From positions 4,195 through 68,194 of the forward strand of contig DF239738.1 of the NCBI GenBank assembly GCA_000507305.1: a DNA stretch of 64,000 nt, given 5' to 3'. The stretch comes from Breviolum minutum Mf 1.05b.01. Lineage: Eukaryota; Sar; Dinophyceae; Suessiales; Symbiodiniaceae. Under the pieces are notes generated by a model, which was not told the origin of the DNA, made no database searches, and saw only the letters and a list, made by a program, of their open reading frames with translations. This document shows positions 11,441-24,700 of the stretch, one piece after another. The translations under genes and the position numbers were made by a program. Position 1 is the stretch's first letter. Each line of letters begins with the position of its first letter.

Positions 11441-14400
11441 AAAATATAATATAAATTGTAGACCATGAACTATACATCATGCATATATGCTGTACACTGT
11501 ATACGTTATCATATTATGTTATCATGATATATCATGATGCCTGCAGCACTGTTTTGGCCTCCACGATGCTTCCCGCCACACTTCGAGCGCGTCCAGGCAG
11601 CATGGCTACACCGCGCTCCTGGAGCTGAAACAAAGACATAACACAGCCTTTGGATGCCTTTGGCCTTCAACCAGAACTTCGTTTCTGAATGTCAAAAAAA
11701 ATCACACTCGGTTATTCAGGATTATTGAGGCTATTCATGATTGAAGGACAATATGGAACTTGGAGTATCGCAGCTGGGATCCTCTGCATCACGGGGATCT
11801 AAAAAAGTCTCCAATGAATGCCAAGCTTTGGGCACCTGCCAGGATCACGCCGTCACAGGATGAGAAGTCTGTGATTTTGTGACACATCATTCTTCAACCC
11901 TTGAAACTTCGCAGTATCGCCTCACATCGCCTCACAACATCGATCCAGCCTTCGATCTCACTTCTTCCAAGTCACAAGTTTCACCCAAGTGTCGCAGCTC
12001 GCGTTGAAGTCGAGATAAGCGCTCCTAGAGCAGACACAAATGCAAATATCTCCACGTGGGCTGAGAGATTGGCAAGAACGGTAAGGACCAAAATCCCGCC
12101 AAAAAAGCTGCAAAGCACAGAGCCAGACCTTTCGAGTGGAGCTCCACACACGTCGCACCTTTTCTAGGCAGAGGACAGCTCAAACGCGGGGACGAAAAGA
12201 AAAAAAGACGACCAAAGATGCAAACGGTTCAAAACTGCAAGTAAAAACATCAGCGTATTCATGGACAAAATCATGCACCTGTTGATATGGTAAACAAACC
12301 CTGTGTATCTATGAACCATCATCAATTACAGTGCTTAGACCAGCAGATGCACGGCTTTGTCCATCAAGAGTATGTTTCGAATCTTGCCATCCATGGCACC
12401 GTGCAGCGCGGCAAACGTGAGCTTCCTTCAAACACGTTCAAACTCGCGCTTACAATCATCAAAGCATGTTTCAATGGTTGAAGAGACTTGTCACTTTGTT
12501 GCCTGGCCTGCATCCAATAGCCCCTTGCAGAGCACGCCTTTCGGCATTTCTTAGCCACCAAAAAATCTCATCGCGACGGTGCAGTTGGGTTTTTTCATCA
12601 GTTGGTGCGTAGTTGTTGTACTGTGTTCGTATGTTGTGCTCAGTTTCGTTTATTTGCTGAAATTGGATGTCTGAAGAGCAGCCGCAAAGCTGGTTGAGAG
12701 CTACCAACGAATTAACTTTATGAGGAACCGTATGGAACTCATCGGGCAGAACTGAGTGGTCTTGATTATAGCCGATTCATGATTCCAGTCCAGTACGGCA
12801 TAGCAGCTTAGCAAATTCATTTTTTTCGCGCCATCCGGTGCAATCTGGAAAACCAGCGCAGTGCCGCACCGAGGAACGAAGAAAAGACCTGCCATAAATG
12901 CGTCTCTGAAAATTTGCCTCGAAAGCATGGCTTGCAGTTGACACATGCTACATCCACATGACATCGCTTGACAGTGCTCTATCTTGAAGTGGCAATCATA
13001 CGATCATTAGAAGAAGATGTCGGAAAGAAACGCGTAGCCGCATAGACAAGCCTTGAGGAAATCGCCCACGGCAAGTTGATCGAATTCTTCAATCAATGTA
13101 GGGATTATCTACAGTCAGCCAGAGGCTTTGAAGTAACGAGCTTGCATCCCACTCTTGCAAAGAGCTTCCAGCCACGACTTTGGGGGCTCAGTGGCAGACT
13201 TCAATGATGATTCACAGTTTCAAAAAACGTCAAAACTGATATAACTGGAACAAATTCCAGTGGGACATTGGGATATGAACACACAGTTGTAGAATTGTAG
13301 CTCCCAGTTGCAGCCACTCTGGGATTCTGGAACGAAAAAATGCACAAAATGTGAGGTGGTCACCTCACTGACATGATTTGACTCAAGGCGTCTTAAGCTA
13401 TAGAGATTGCTGTGCCCGAAGGCCAAGATTCATGATGCACACATCATGCGTACATCACTTGCGCACGGTGTGTGTGCATATGAGCAAACCTCTCCCTTCA
13501 TATTTGATGCCCAGAAAAACTCGCCTGCTTTCCCGCTCCAGCTTCATTCAGCTTGAATTGAAAACTCAACTTTTTCTCTTCACATCTCTTTTGGTTGCAA
13601 GTTGCAACCGAACTAGCAGGACTAGCACGCGCTGGCCATAGTGCCATGCCCACAAACTCCAAGAAAAGCCAGATCCCTCCTGAGTTCTTACAGAAAATTG
13701 GTTTTACCCGTAGAGTTTCCTGAACTCGTCGAGACTTCCACCTGTTGGGACGAACAAAAAGTCGCCGGAAGTCAAGGATCAAGGCCGAAGGCCGGGGGCC
13801 CGGGCCTAGAGATTTCGGATTCAAACATCTAGCATTGCTAGCTTTGTTTGGCTAACGAATCACGATGCACATCATTCACATCATACAAAATCTATAAAAC
13901 CCCGTAGAAATATTGTACAAGTCATCTAAATATTATGAACAAACTATCAACAAAAATTGCATTGCACAGATCTTTAGAAACCATGCGTTGAATCTTTCAA
14001 GTCACAGCCTCTCGTGACGCGCAACATCTCGTGCACTCTGCACCCTATGGACATCTCTTGGCCACACGCACGCAGCAAAGCAATCATTGGTTATGCCCCA
14101 AGCAAGTCAAAAGCAACTGGTTGCAACTGCAGTGAAACACACCTTGATCTACCGGATTGCTATGCTGAGTAGATTGGCCATGCTCAACCTCTGTACTGGA
14201 AAATTTGAGCAGAGGTGGCAGAGGAAGACATGACCAGAACCAGGTACTCTGACCTGGTAATGGTTCCAGTGGTTGGAGCTGTGCCTAAGAGGAACGTTGC
14301 TCCTCAGCTTGGGGCGCAGGCTTCCTCATAGCGGATCATCTAATTCCAACAATATCCGAAAAACTTGCGATATGACTTTGTAGATGTTTGTAGTACATAC

Positions 14401-14900
14401 AGATTAAGACTTGAAGTAGTAGATATGCTAGATATAGTAGATATAAGTGTACACAGAACATTATATAACCAACAATCACTAAGGAACACATCAAAACTGT
14501 ATGAAACTATTCCACTTGCAAGCGATAAAATGACTTTCGCTTCTTGACATCTTTGGACCAAATTCCTTGCCTTCCCATCTTCCTCGATCGACCTTTCAGC
14601 CTGGGGGGTGGCATGTCCAGGGCATGTCCAGGGCATGCGCAGCGTAACTCAGTCAGTGCAGCCGTGCCTCGGGTTTGCTGCAGAAGTTAATGGCCTTGGT
14701 GTAAACGCCGTTGTGTCACTTTGCGTATTGGCTAATTTCATCTATTTTCTATTTTTTGCAAAAAGTGGCCTTCATCCTGGAAGATTGAAGATACATGGGG
14801 CTGACAACATAGCAGTCAAAATTACAAAATACAATGAAATATACATAAATATACAATATACATTCATTTTTGGAAGCATCACACAACGAACTGCCGACGA
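11441..14900. other. Unassigned spacer with candidate exons
   Basis: Possible coding pieces on the minus strand include about 12155-11985, with a Cys-x2-Cys motif (KRCDVCGAPLE) followed by a hydrophobic stretch; 12925-12735 (FVPRCGTALVF); and 13824-13498. None could be assigned to a family. A short repeat of gcatgtccaggg lies near 14612. Confidence 0.3.
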
Positions 14901-17900
14901 TTGAAAATCTACGCATCCATGTTGTATCCCCGGAGCGAATCGCACATGTCATCACATGTTGTGTTCCCAATACCACCGTTGCCATCGCCGTGCTGGTCTG
15001 AGGACAAGGCTAAGATGAGCACAATCAGCTGCACTGACGTTATACCACCAAGCACCAACATGAGCAAGCCTGCGGCAGCACTTCCAAAAAAAAGAAACCA
15101 CGTACAGTACATGATCGTACATGGAAAAGGGTGGTCAAAAGCAGGTACTGGCAGTTGAATTGCATCAAGAAGGTATGACATCAAGAAAAACATATTCTAT
15201 ACGTATATTCAAGTTGGTGCGGGATGGTTGAAAAAATCAAGATCGACTATTTAACAAAAGCATACAAATGCAAGATCAACATATCGACAATATAAAGAAT
15301 TCAACACGTAACATTTGTATACATTTGTCCACTTGTTCAATGTGTCCAAATATGCATTGAACGATCGTTGAACGTATTTGAAGGTCAGAAAGTGATTCAA
15401 CGTCGGCACCGATGGCGTACCTCCTCGGGGTGCCTCGATTGCCTCGACCTGTACGTCTGTCACTCCAACGCTCACGGCTTCGCCCATCCACCAGTCCTGC
15501 GACTGCAACGACTCAATGCTTGTTGCAGCGCACAACTACGATGTGCTAACCAAAAAAGACGTGTAAATGGTTCTCCAGGCAAAAACGATCAAAAATGGCA
15601 TCATCCTTCATCCGTCATCATTTCTCATCCATTGTTTCCTTTCCAACATCAAGTCCTGTACTTTCTCTAGTAGTGGATAGTCTACAAAAGCTGCGGCAGT
15701 TGCACACCTCGGGTGAAACAGTTGGATTGGCTGGGCTCATCTGCTACAACTTCACACAGCTTGCAGCATTTCCGGTTTCGTTTCTTTCACTGCCAAAGTG
15801 ACAGCAGAACCACAGTCAACAGGAGCCACAGGACGCAGGAGATTAAGCTCGGTGATTCTCGTTCCACTTTCACCTGCAACTCCGTGCAACTGATTACGTT
15901 TGCTAAAAACTGTAGAAACATGTGCAAACTCTAGTGATCCAGTATCAAGCAACACAAGTCTCCACCCGTTGGCAATATCTGAACGTTGGCAGCTGTGCCA
16001 AATACAAATCTGCTTCATGGATCTTATAGTGATTTTCAACTCAAACATATTCAATGGTCCTGCATGGTCTATGTCTATGTCTTGCCTCTCCGTCTGGACC
16101 CAGCTTGCTTTTCCATTGGCCGATGGCCTCTTCACCTTGGGGCACAAAAATGGCGCACAGCTGGAATCCACGCCGAACGACTTCTATCAATGCTAGGTCT
16201 GCTAGGTGCCAAACACCATCCTTCTAGCGTTAAGCCTTGTGGAATAGAATCGAATTGAGAGGCTGGATCAAAACACGCAGTGCTTTAGAGCGAAGATGTG
16301 AATACATGCAATACATGAAATAATACTTGCGATACCTGAATGCATGCAGTAGTACATGTCACTTGCTTTGCAGGCAAACGCAGCTTTGCAAAAACGAAGC
16401 CTTTCATCCCTTGATACGCGTCTGTGCTCGCCTCGGTTTTGACAAAACCACCCGCTGTATTCCGGGGTCTCTGAAAGATACCAGCACCTGGAGCCGAAGC
16501 TGATGTTACCGGAAACTCAAAGCACTGAAAGACGAGTCACTCAAAAAGCCTGCGATAGTCTCCGACACTATATCGAAGCAGCGTCGCAGCTGTGACAAAG
16601 CCCGACTTGTTTGATCAAAACAAACTTCAACCTCTCAAATTCCGTTGTCTCGGGTAGTGATGCAATTGTCATTCTGTGCTGTTCAACACTTGCCAATTCC
16701 ATGGGACCCAAACTAAAAACTATGTTCTTTGATCCAAAATGCCCCAAGTTCCAACACATGCACATTGTGGACATGCCGCAAGTTATCTTTGTCCGCGTTA
16801 CATATGGAGCTGCAGAGGGGAGAACGAAACCGGAGACGGTAAACTAGTTTCACTTTTACTGGAGGCACACATCTCAAGCACCTGGTCATGCGGGATGTGC
16901 AATAAACATCAATAAACTACAAACCTGCAAGCTTCTTTGAGCTGCGAACTGATTTGGAGGAAGCAACCAGCACATTGGTTGTTTCAATACTGACAAGTCT
17001 CGGCTCCAGCTAAGATTGAAATATCCTGCAAACCAAGAGATGAGGTGCATTTGTCTGCATTCAAATGCTTATCATCGTGTTGCCAGAAGGATGATCTCGA
17101 ACAGCTCCTTAGCAACGTATTTGGATGGCATTTGCCAAAGTACCGTCTGAGGTATTGGCAGATCGGGTCTGAAAGAAGATGAAGGTTGATGAAGGTTGAA
17201 AGCATATGAAAGCATATTAAGATAATATATCATTAAGATATATTATCGAGATATATTACGCATCTGAGCGACTTATGCCGAGGTAGTCCAATAGCTCCAA
17301 ACCATTCCATAAGGTCCCCGAAACCACAGACCTTGGGAATCCGGATTCAACTCAAATGAAAGACGAGACATGCGAGATCAGACGAGAATCCAAGAACATG
17401 CCATCAATGACAAGCCACTGTAGACCATCTACTTGTAACTTCTGCGTCAGCTTGTATTGCTCACCTCAGCAACAAATCTGAATGATTTTACTATGTTTTA
17501 GCACGTTTTTGACATCATTTGTCTGATGATACGACGTGAAGACAAAAAGGTGCGTGTTTCGCGTTTAGGGCAGTGTCATTACTCTAGATAAGTCGCAATA
17601 GGCATCATTTTTCTTTGAAATGGCCTGTGCTTCTCCCTCAGCCTTGATCGCAAGAGGATCAAGAAAGATCGCCGTCAATGTGCCGTTCACAATGCTTCGC
17701 TTACAGTCAAGTTTGAAAGCCAATTTCTACAGCCATGCCAGCCTGATTTTGCAGCTTCTGAACTGCCTGATTCAAGGTGTGATGGGAAGGGCACTGGAAC
17801 CCAGGAAGATCCTGATCACGCAAATAATTCTGTTATTCTATACATGACATACAGCTGAATTGCAAATATATTGCCCTATGCTTACTCCATGTTACTCCTA

Positions 17901-18370
17901 TGCCTATGCCTATGCCTTCCGAAGTGGGAATGGACGCCGTGAATCCATTCACTTACCATTTGCTCTAATTCGTCATTGAATCCTGTTTAATCCACATACA
18001 GATGTATATTGTACTGTATAAGCGAACAGTGTCAAACCTTGTGCTAAGAGAGTACTACTGTGGACAAGCATCGGCTACACAAAGAGTTGCTACGGAACCC
18101 AATGTCTCCAAACGTACTGTAACTTGCCCAATTTCCGCACCTGTTTGGCTTTTAGCACTTCTGTTGCCTCGGGTTCAAAAAGCAAAGCACCTGACAGATA
18201 CACTTCTGATAGGTACATCGTACACCGGCGTACACCACATGTTTTTCGGAAACATCCTCAATCCTCGACTGAGGTTGTGGCAAAAGTGACCTCAGACAAA
18301 CCAGGCAAAAGCATGCGGTCTCACTCTCGTGGGTAGAGGTATCGGATGATATTGGCATGATATGCTTCAA
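14901..18370. other. Unassigned spacer 3' of the SPFH gene
   Basis: Minus-strand candidates: 15095-14985, hydrophobic (GLLMLVLGGITSVQLIVLIL) just after a GCCGCAG acceptor; 15535-15330, with good coding composition (GVTDVQVEAIEAPRGG); 15900-15752; and 16750-16590. No family recognised. The SPFH gene should continue into the upper part of this interval, but its 3' exons were not identified. Confidence 0.3.
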
Positions 18371-18411
18371 ACTTCGAACTTCGAAATCAAAAGCTGTTCC
18401 AAGTCTTCAGC

Positions 18412-20443
18412 CTTTTTCGTCTCTTGCTCCAGTCGTGCAATTTGAATGTGCTGCTCCTGCACCTGACACTTCCAAAACAACACACCTGTCCTAAGAACCC
18501 AAACCTACACTTGCATATCACTTGCTATCACTTGCTACTAGTATCATCTACTTCACACTACTTCACTGTGTTTTCTAAGTATGTTTCACTTCAAATCCGT
18601 CATCTCGTGCCCTTCAGCTGCACCAAAAAACACCTTTTGCTTTTAGGCTCTGATTGTTGGAATGGTGACATCTTGAAAAAACGCCTGCGTCTCACGAATG
18701 GCATCTTCCTCGTGCTTTTTGGCCATCGTGTCAGTCGTTTTCAACGGTAAATTAATGAAAAAATTGATTACTTTTACCTGAAGCCGTTCATCAATCGTTC
18801 ATCACTGATTCATCACTGTCACTTCACTCGATTCGGGCCGAATCACAAATTCATCTGGAAGGTGAACAGTTCGAAGTTGAAAGAAAGGCACCTGTGAGTC
18901 AATGCCGAATCTGTTCGTTGGAGGGTCTTTGATGCGTCAGGGCGAAGTTGGTCCTAATGAAAGGGTTCCTTTGTTCCTATTATGTTCCTATTACTTTTGC
19001 TGGAGATACCAGAACGAGTCAAATCCGCTTTGGTTGGTCAAAGATTTCAAGTCATCTAGTGTCCGTGTCCAAGCCCAAACTCAACAGCACCCCCCCGCCT
19101 CTGCGAAGGCATGTTTCCGGAAATGCTCCTTAGCGACCCAAAGTGACTTAAGTGACTTGAGACATCTTTAAACTTTAGACCCATGGGCCCATGAGCTCCA
19201 AGTTTTGAAGTTAAGATGAAGTTAAGATAAGTTGAGTGTACTAGCACTACAAGCTCACTGCAAGCTAGCACTCCAAGAGTCATCAAGTGTTCGATGCATC
19301 TCCTTGCTAACAAATGTTCGATTCCTGACGTCCAAAGTGCTTTGACGCAAGGTTCTGCGGCAGTGGCCAATCGCAAAATGTGTACATAAAATGATACAAA
19401 CTGAATGTTCCGGATTGTTCCCCTCTCCCTGTCCTGAAGAAAAAGTGAGCATTGTGGTTCGTAGTTGCTGTTGACAACTGTTCAATGGCCATTCGTACAA
19501 ATGTCTTCTCATAATCCTCCCCGAGCGTAGACCACCTGTCCAGCAGGACTTGTACATAAAGATCTTTGATTTAAATTTCCATCAAGAGAAAGTGCAGTGG
19601 AACTCCCAGAAGAACGCAACACATAGGGCAAATGTATGAAGTCAATGACTCTGAATAACACCCCAATACGAAGAAAAAATGCACATAGATTTCGGAGCTG
19701 AGTGCGCAGCAGTGAGTACAGCTGGTCAAAAATCAACTGGTACTGAAATGAAACCTCCTTAGATCCATGCAGCCTGATCTAACTTGCCTGAGCCTCAGAA
19801 ACCCACTTAAATGCAAGCCATAGGTTTTGAGTGTCTTCAAGATGCTTTGGGGTCTTTGTCTTTAGCGACAAGTTGATGCTGCTATTAACATCGATTAACT
19901 CTATGCTTGTCCAAGAGGCCAAATGAACCGTCAGTCCGTCCTTTGTGCGGCTTTGTAAAGCAGGGCCTTGTTGTCCCTCCGTCCAATCCTCCAAGAAAGA
20001 AATGGACTTTACCTCAGGATTAGCATCCACCCCCGCTCATGCCAGCAAGGCTTGTTTTAAGCCAAATATCCTGGTAGAACATGAACATAAACATGATATA
20101 TCATGAAGTCAGAGACAAATGCAAGCAATTACGCCAAACCTTTCCCAGAAAGTGCTTTGCAAGCCAAGCATCCGTGCGGGGGAATTTGATAAAGCTATTG
20201 GTGATGCCCAAGTAGTATCCTTAGTGACTTGATCATGCACATTTCACCACTGAGTCAGAGGTCCGAATGCTGGGATTTGAGAAGCTGCATACCATCCAGC
20301 ATGACCAAGCACAATCAACTTCGCCAGGTGCATCCATAGCAAACTCATAGCACTTAGGCATTGGAAAGGCACAGCAGAATCGTTGCATCAGTTCAACGTC
20401 TGCATTTCCTGTCTGCCAAGTGACGGCCTGCACCGTATGGCTC
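18412..20443 (-). CDS. SPFH/Band 7 (prohibitin-like) domain protein, multi-exon, ends incomplete
   Basis: Exons read in order on the minus strand: 20443-20425 (EPYGAG), 20219-20173 (YYLGITNSFIKFPRT), 20012-19929 (VKSISFLEDW...SRTKDGLT), 19754 to about 19700 (VSFQYQLIFDQLYSLL), 19516-19434 (DYEKTFVRMAIEQLSTATTN), 19324-19282 (NRTFVSKEMHRTLD), 19128-19099 (EHFRKHAFAE), 18891-18847 (VPFFQLRTVHLPDEF), 18708-18685 (EDAIRETQ) and 18462 to about 18412 (VQEQHIQIARLEQETKK). Joined, they give the classic SPFH order: GRYYLG, FPRT, RT.DGL.V.FQYQL, the NHNA..FF.NR helix, FQLR.V.LP.EFE.AI.ETQ and the start of the coiled coil. SPFH proteins form oligomeric scaffolds at membranes. Exons of 19, 24, 30, 43, 45 and 47 nt are unusually short. 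Donors are GT, GC and GA; all acceptors are AG|G. The first and last exons and the junction after LYSLL are missing from my model. Confidence 0.8.
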
Positions 20444-20449
20444 CTGATC

Positions 20450-21747
20450 AACGAATGAGAAATTAACTACTCCATGAGGAGCAGCAAATCAAACGTTGTT
20501 GGACACTGGTCACAATAGCAAAACTTAAACAAAATACCCATGTATATCTCAGAATGATTGTGAAATATTATTTCTGAACACAAAAACAATATTGTTGAGT
20601 CATGTTGAGTCTTGAGTTGACTTTCCCGAGTCCCGGGTGTGACTATCATAGTGGTCCCGGATTCTCTACGAAACGATCAAAGGCTGTTGGCCAATTCCTA
20701 GGCCCTCCCACTATGCACAGGATAGGAGACCAGCCCGTATGTCCAAAACCAGAGATTCCTAGACATCAACCGCTACATGCGCAATGTTTTGAAGTCAACT
20801 GCACACCTTCTCTACACTTTCGCTCAGGTAGTTGCAGTTGAGGCCAAACTCTTGATACCTCAACATGCAAATAGCGAGAAATATCAATCAACAGCGGGAC
20901 CTGATAGCTGATATTAAAAGTACATAAAGATGTACATAAACTGTCAGAGCTTTGATACTGTCACCAAGGACAAAGCTTGGACTGTAGTTATTCTCACAGG
21001 TTTCTGGGTGCCCAACTCTAACGAGTCAAAGCTCCCGAGGAATAGTGATATCATTGTGACAATAGCCACAACCACCACTGAAATCAGCCATGGCTGCATC
21101 GCTGAACAAATGAAGGAGACTTTTTCAGAGTGTTCCGCCCAGTTTGCTCTGATTCTGCATCCCCAGAATACTGAAAAGAAAGCATTGTCTGATTGATTGA
21201 CTGCACATTGTGACACATACAATGTTCTGATCGTGCTTCATGCATGCTGCATAAAATAAATGCAGAACCATGGTTTTTCTATGACACTGTGTGCGTGTGT
21301 GTTGCATACAAATGATCACAATCAAGTCTGCAGATATTTGAAATGCTTGAACTAACAAACAGCACAGGTCACCAACTTGATATGTGTTGCTGTTCCATCT
21401 ATGTGTACCATCGTGCCACCTAGAATACTCTTGCAGGACCTCACAATGTCAAAATCCCACAGGTCCAAGCGCTCTTTTTTACCTTTTTCAGATTTCTACA
21501 TGAAGTCTTTGTACTTCCAACTCAAAAGAAACTATATTCCAATAGATAAACTGTTGCGAATCAAGTGATACAATCCTTTCACTGCTATAGCTTCAGGTCA
21601 GCGATTGGGCAAGAAATTCCGAGCAATGGCAGCTGGAGTGATGGCTCTCAGGCTCTCTCAGGCCTCAGCGAAAATGATCTCGCGATCTCATGCTCTGTAC
21701 AATGCCAAGTCGAAAAATGGCGACACGTCGAATATTGGCGCAACTGC
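20450..21747. other. Spacer between SPFH gene and light-harvesting gene
   Basis: It should contain the 5' exons of the SPFH gene on the minus strand and the 3' flank of the light-harvesting gene. Open frames at 20649-20467 and 21222-20944 are not recognisable. Nothing else supported. Confidence 0.4.
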
Positions 21748-24700
21748 TCAAAGTCGACCATTGGATGCACGAAGAGGGGAGTCAGTGTAGTTGCTCCAGT
21801 CACCCCATGCAGAGCCAGTCAGACCTAAGTCAGTACTTCAAGATGCTTCAAGATGCTTCAGCCAATGAGACAAAAATGAGACAAAAATGAGACAAAAAGT
21901 TCAATAGTTTGCAACATCTATGGACACATCAAGCAACATCTTGTCAACCTTTTGACATCTAGCATGCTAAGCAAGAGACCATCTTGGAAGAACATTCCGA
22001 TAATCGCCATCATTGCCAAACGGCCATTTGCAAGTTCAGCATTCAATTTGGACTTCTTTGCTGTAGGGTCAGAGACCTTGCCCAAGAAAGTAGGGAATCC
22101 AACCTCGTCTTCGCGGTTTGAATCTGGAGGCAAACTTCTTAACATCTTTCAACTTCTCCAAGCCTCTAAGATTCTTGTGGTTTCCACGCAGCTTGTCTTG
22201 GAGTAGTTCTATTGGTTCTACCTCTACTTTCTACATCTAGATCTTTATGTCTTTCCACTACTTCAATCCTTCTTAATCCTTTTTACATCTTTTTACTAGA
22301 GGAAAGCTTCACGTCTAACTGAGATGAGCAACGCCGTAATCNGTAAGATTCTTGTGGTTTCCACGCAGCTTCTCTTGGAGTAGTTCTATTGGTTCTACCT
22401 CTACTTTCTACATCTAGATCTTTGTGTCTTTCCACTACTTCAATCCTTCTTAATCCTTTTTACATCTTTTTACTGGAGGAAAGCTTCACGTTTAACTGAG
22501 ATGAGCAACGCCATAATCACCAGGAGTTCCAGACATAGTGGCATCCTTCATGTATCCCAGGCCATACTTTCCAGAGAAGAATCCAGATCCCTCAATCAGG
22601 CCAATGAACCACAGAATCTGCAGCCAGCCAAGCACCTCGAACCAACCATCTCAAATCGACTCAGATTGATCGGCAAATCATAGGAAATCTTCTGGACATG
22701 CAATGATGTGGAAGTACCTGAAGTATCACCTATGAGAGCCTCACAGAATATAATAAGCTAATAGGAAAATGTGTCATAAAGTCATAAAGTCACAAATCAC
22801 AAATCCATATAAATTCCCATGACACACGTAGCTGTTTCTAAGATACAGGCTGGAACTTTGGAGATAGCCGCGAGACCACCCGGAACATCAGTGAACTTGA
22901 GACCCAGAGAAGGGGACAGGTAGCCTGTCAAGTCTTGCATTGCCACACTTTAGATCACTTCATGTTACTTCATCTTACTTCAACATACTTCGCTCTCAGT
23001 GGTGTATGAACGTCAAAGGATCATGGATGATCCATGTTAGATCAATGTTGGATACATCTTACATCAATGTTGGATCCATCATAATCCATCATGTTTCTTG
23101 CAAGCGCGCCTGGAAATTTGTAATATTCTGGTACAATGTAGCCCATCGTCGCATACATAGCTACACGTCCGTGCTTGATTTCCACTGCTCGACGCCTGTT
23201 GAACGTAGCTGCATCAGCTTTGGCGTTTAATCCGAGCGGGTCCCAGTATCCTGTGGGTGCCTGCACACCAAGATCGGATGCCGAAACGGTTGCGGAGGTG
23301 GATGAAGTGGACTTGGATCCTCCAAAGGATCCTGCGCCCATGCCACCATCTACAGTGCCAGCACCTCCCTTGAAGAGCACATCCTGTGTGGATGCACGAA
23401 GAGGGGAGTCAGTGTAGTTGCTCCAGTCACCCCATGCAGAGCCAGTCAGACCTAAGTCAGTACTTCAAGATGCTTCAAGATGCTTCAGCCAATGAGACAA
23501 AAATGAGACAAAAATGAGACACAAAGTTCAAGAGTTTGCAACATCTATGGACACATCTATGGACACATCATGCAACATCTTGCAAACCTTTTGACATCTG
23601 GCATGCTAAGCAAGAGACCATCTTGGAAGAACATTCCGATAATCGCCATCATTGCCAAACGGCCATTTGCAAGTTCAGCATTCAATTTGGACTTCTTTGC
23701 TGCAGGGTCAGAGACCTTGCCCAAGAAAGTAGGGAATCCAACCTCGTCTTCGCGGTTTGAATCTGGAGACAAACTTCTTAACATCTTTCAACTTCTCCAA
23801 GCCTGTAAGATTCTTGTGGTTTCCACGCAGCTTCTCTTGGAGTAGTTCTATTGGTTCTACCTCTACTTTCTACATCTAGATCTTTGTGTCTTTCCACTAC
23901 TTCAATCCTTTTTAATCCTTTTTACATCTTTTTACTGGAGGAAAGCTTCACGTTTAACTGAGATGAGCAACGCCATAATCACCAGGAGTTCCGGACATAG
24001 TGGCATCCTTCATGTATCCCAGGCCATACTTTCCAGAGAAGAATCCAGATCCCTCAATCAGGCCAATGAACCACAGAATCTGCAGCCAGCCAAGCACCTC
24101 GAACCAACCATCTCAAATCGACTCAGATTGATCGGCAAATCATAGGAAATCTTCTTGACATGCAATGATGTGGAAGTACCTGAAGTATCACCTATGAGAG
24201 CCTCACAGAATATAATAAGCTAATAGGAAAATGTGTCATAAAGTCATAAAGTCGCAAATCACAAATCCATATAAATTCCCATGACACACATAGCTGTTTC
24301 TAAGATACAGGCTGGAACTTTGGAGATAGCCGCGAGACCACCCGGAACATCAGTGAACTTGAGACCCAGAGAAGGGGACAGGTAGCCTGTCAAGTCTTGC
24401 ATTGCCACGCTTTAGATCACTTCATGTTACTTCATCTTACTTCAACATACTTCGCTCTCAGTGGTGTATGAACGTCAGAGGATCATGGATGATCCATGTT
24501 AGATCAATGTTGGATACATCTTACATCAATGTTGGATCCATCATAATCCGTCATGTTTCTTGCAAGCGCGCCTGGAAATTTGTAATATTCTGGTACAATG
24601 TAGCCCATCGTCGCATACATAGCTACACGTCCGTGCTTGATTTCCACTGCTCGACGCCTGTTGAACGTAGCTGCATCAGCTTTGGCGTTTAATCCGAGCG

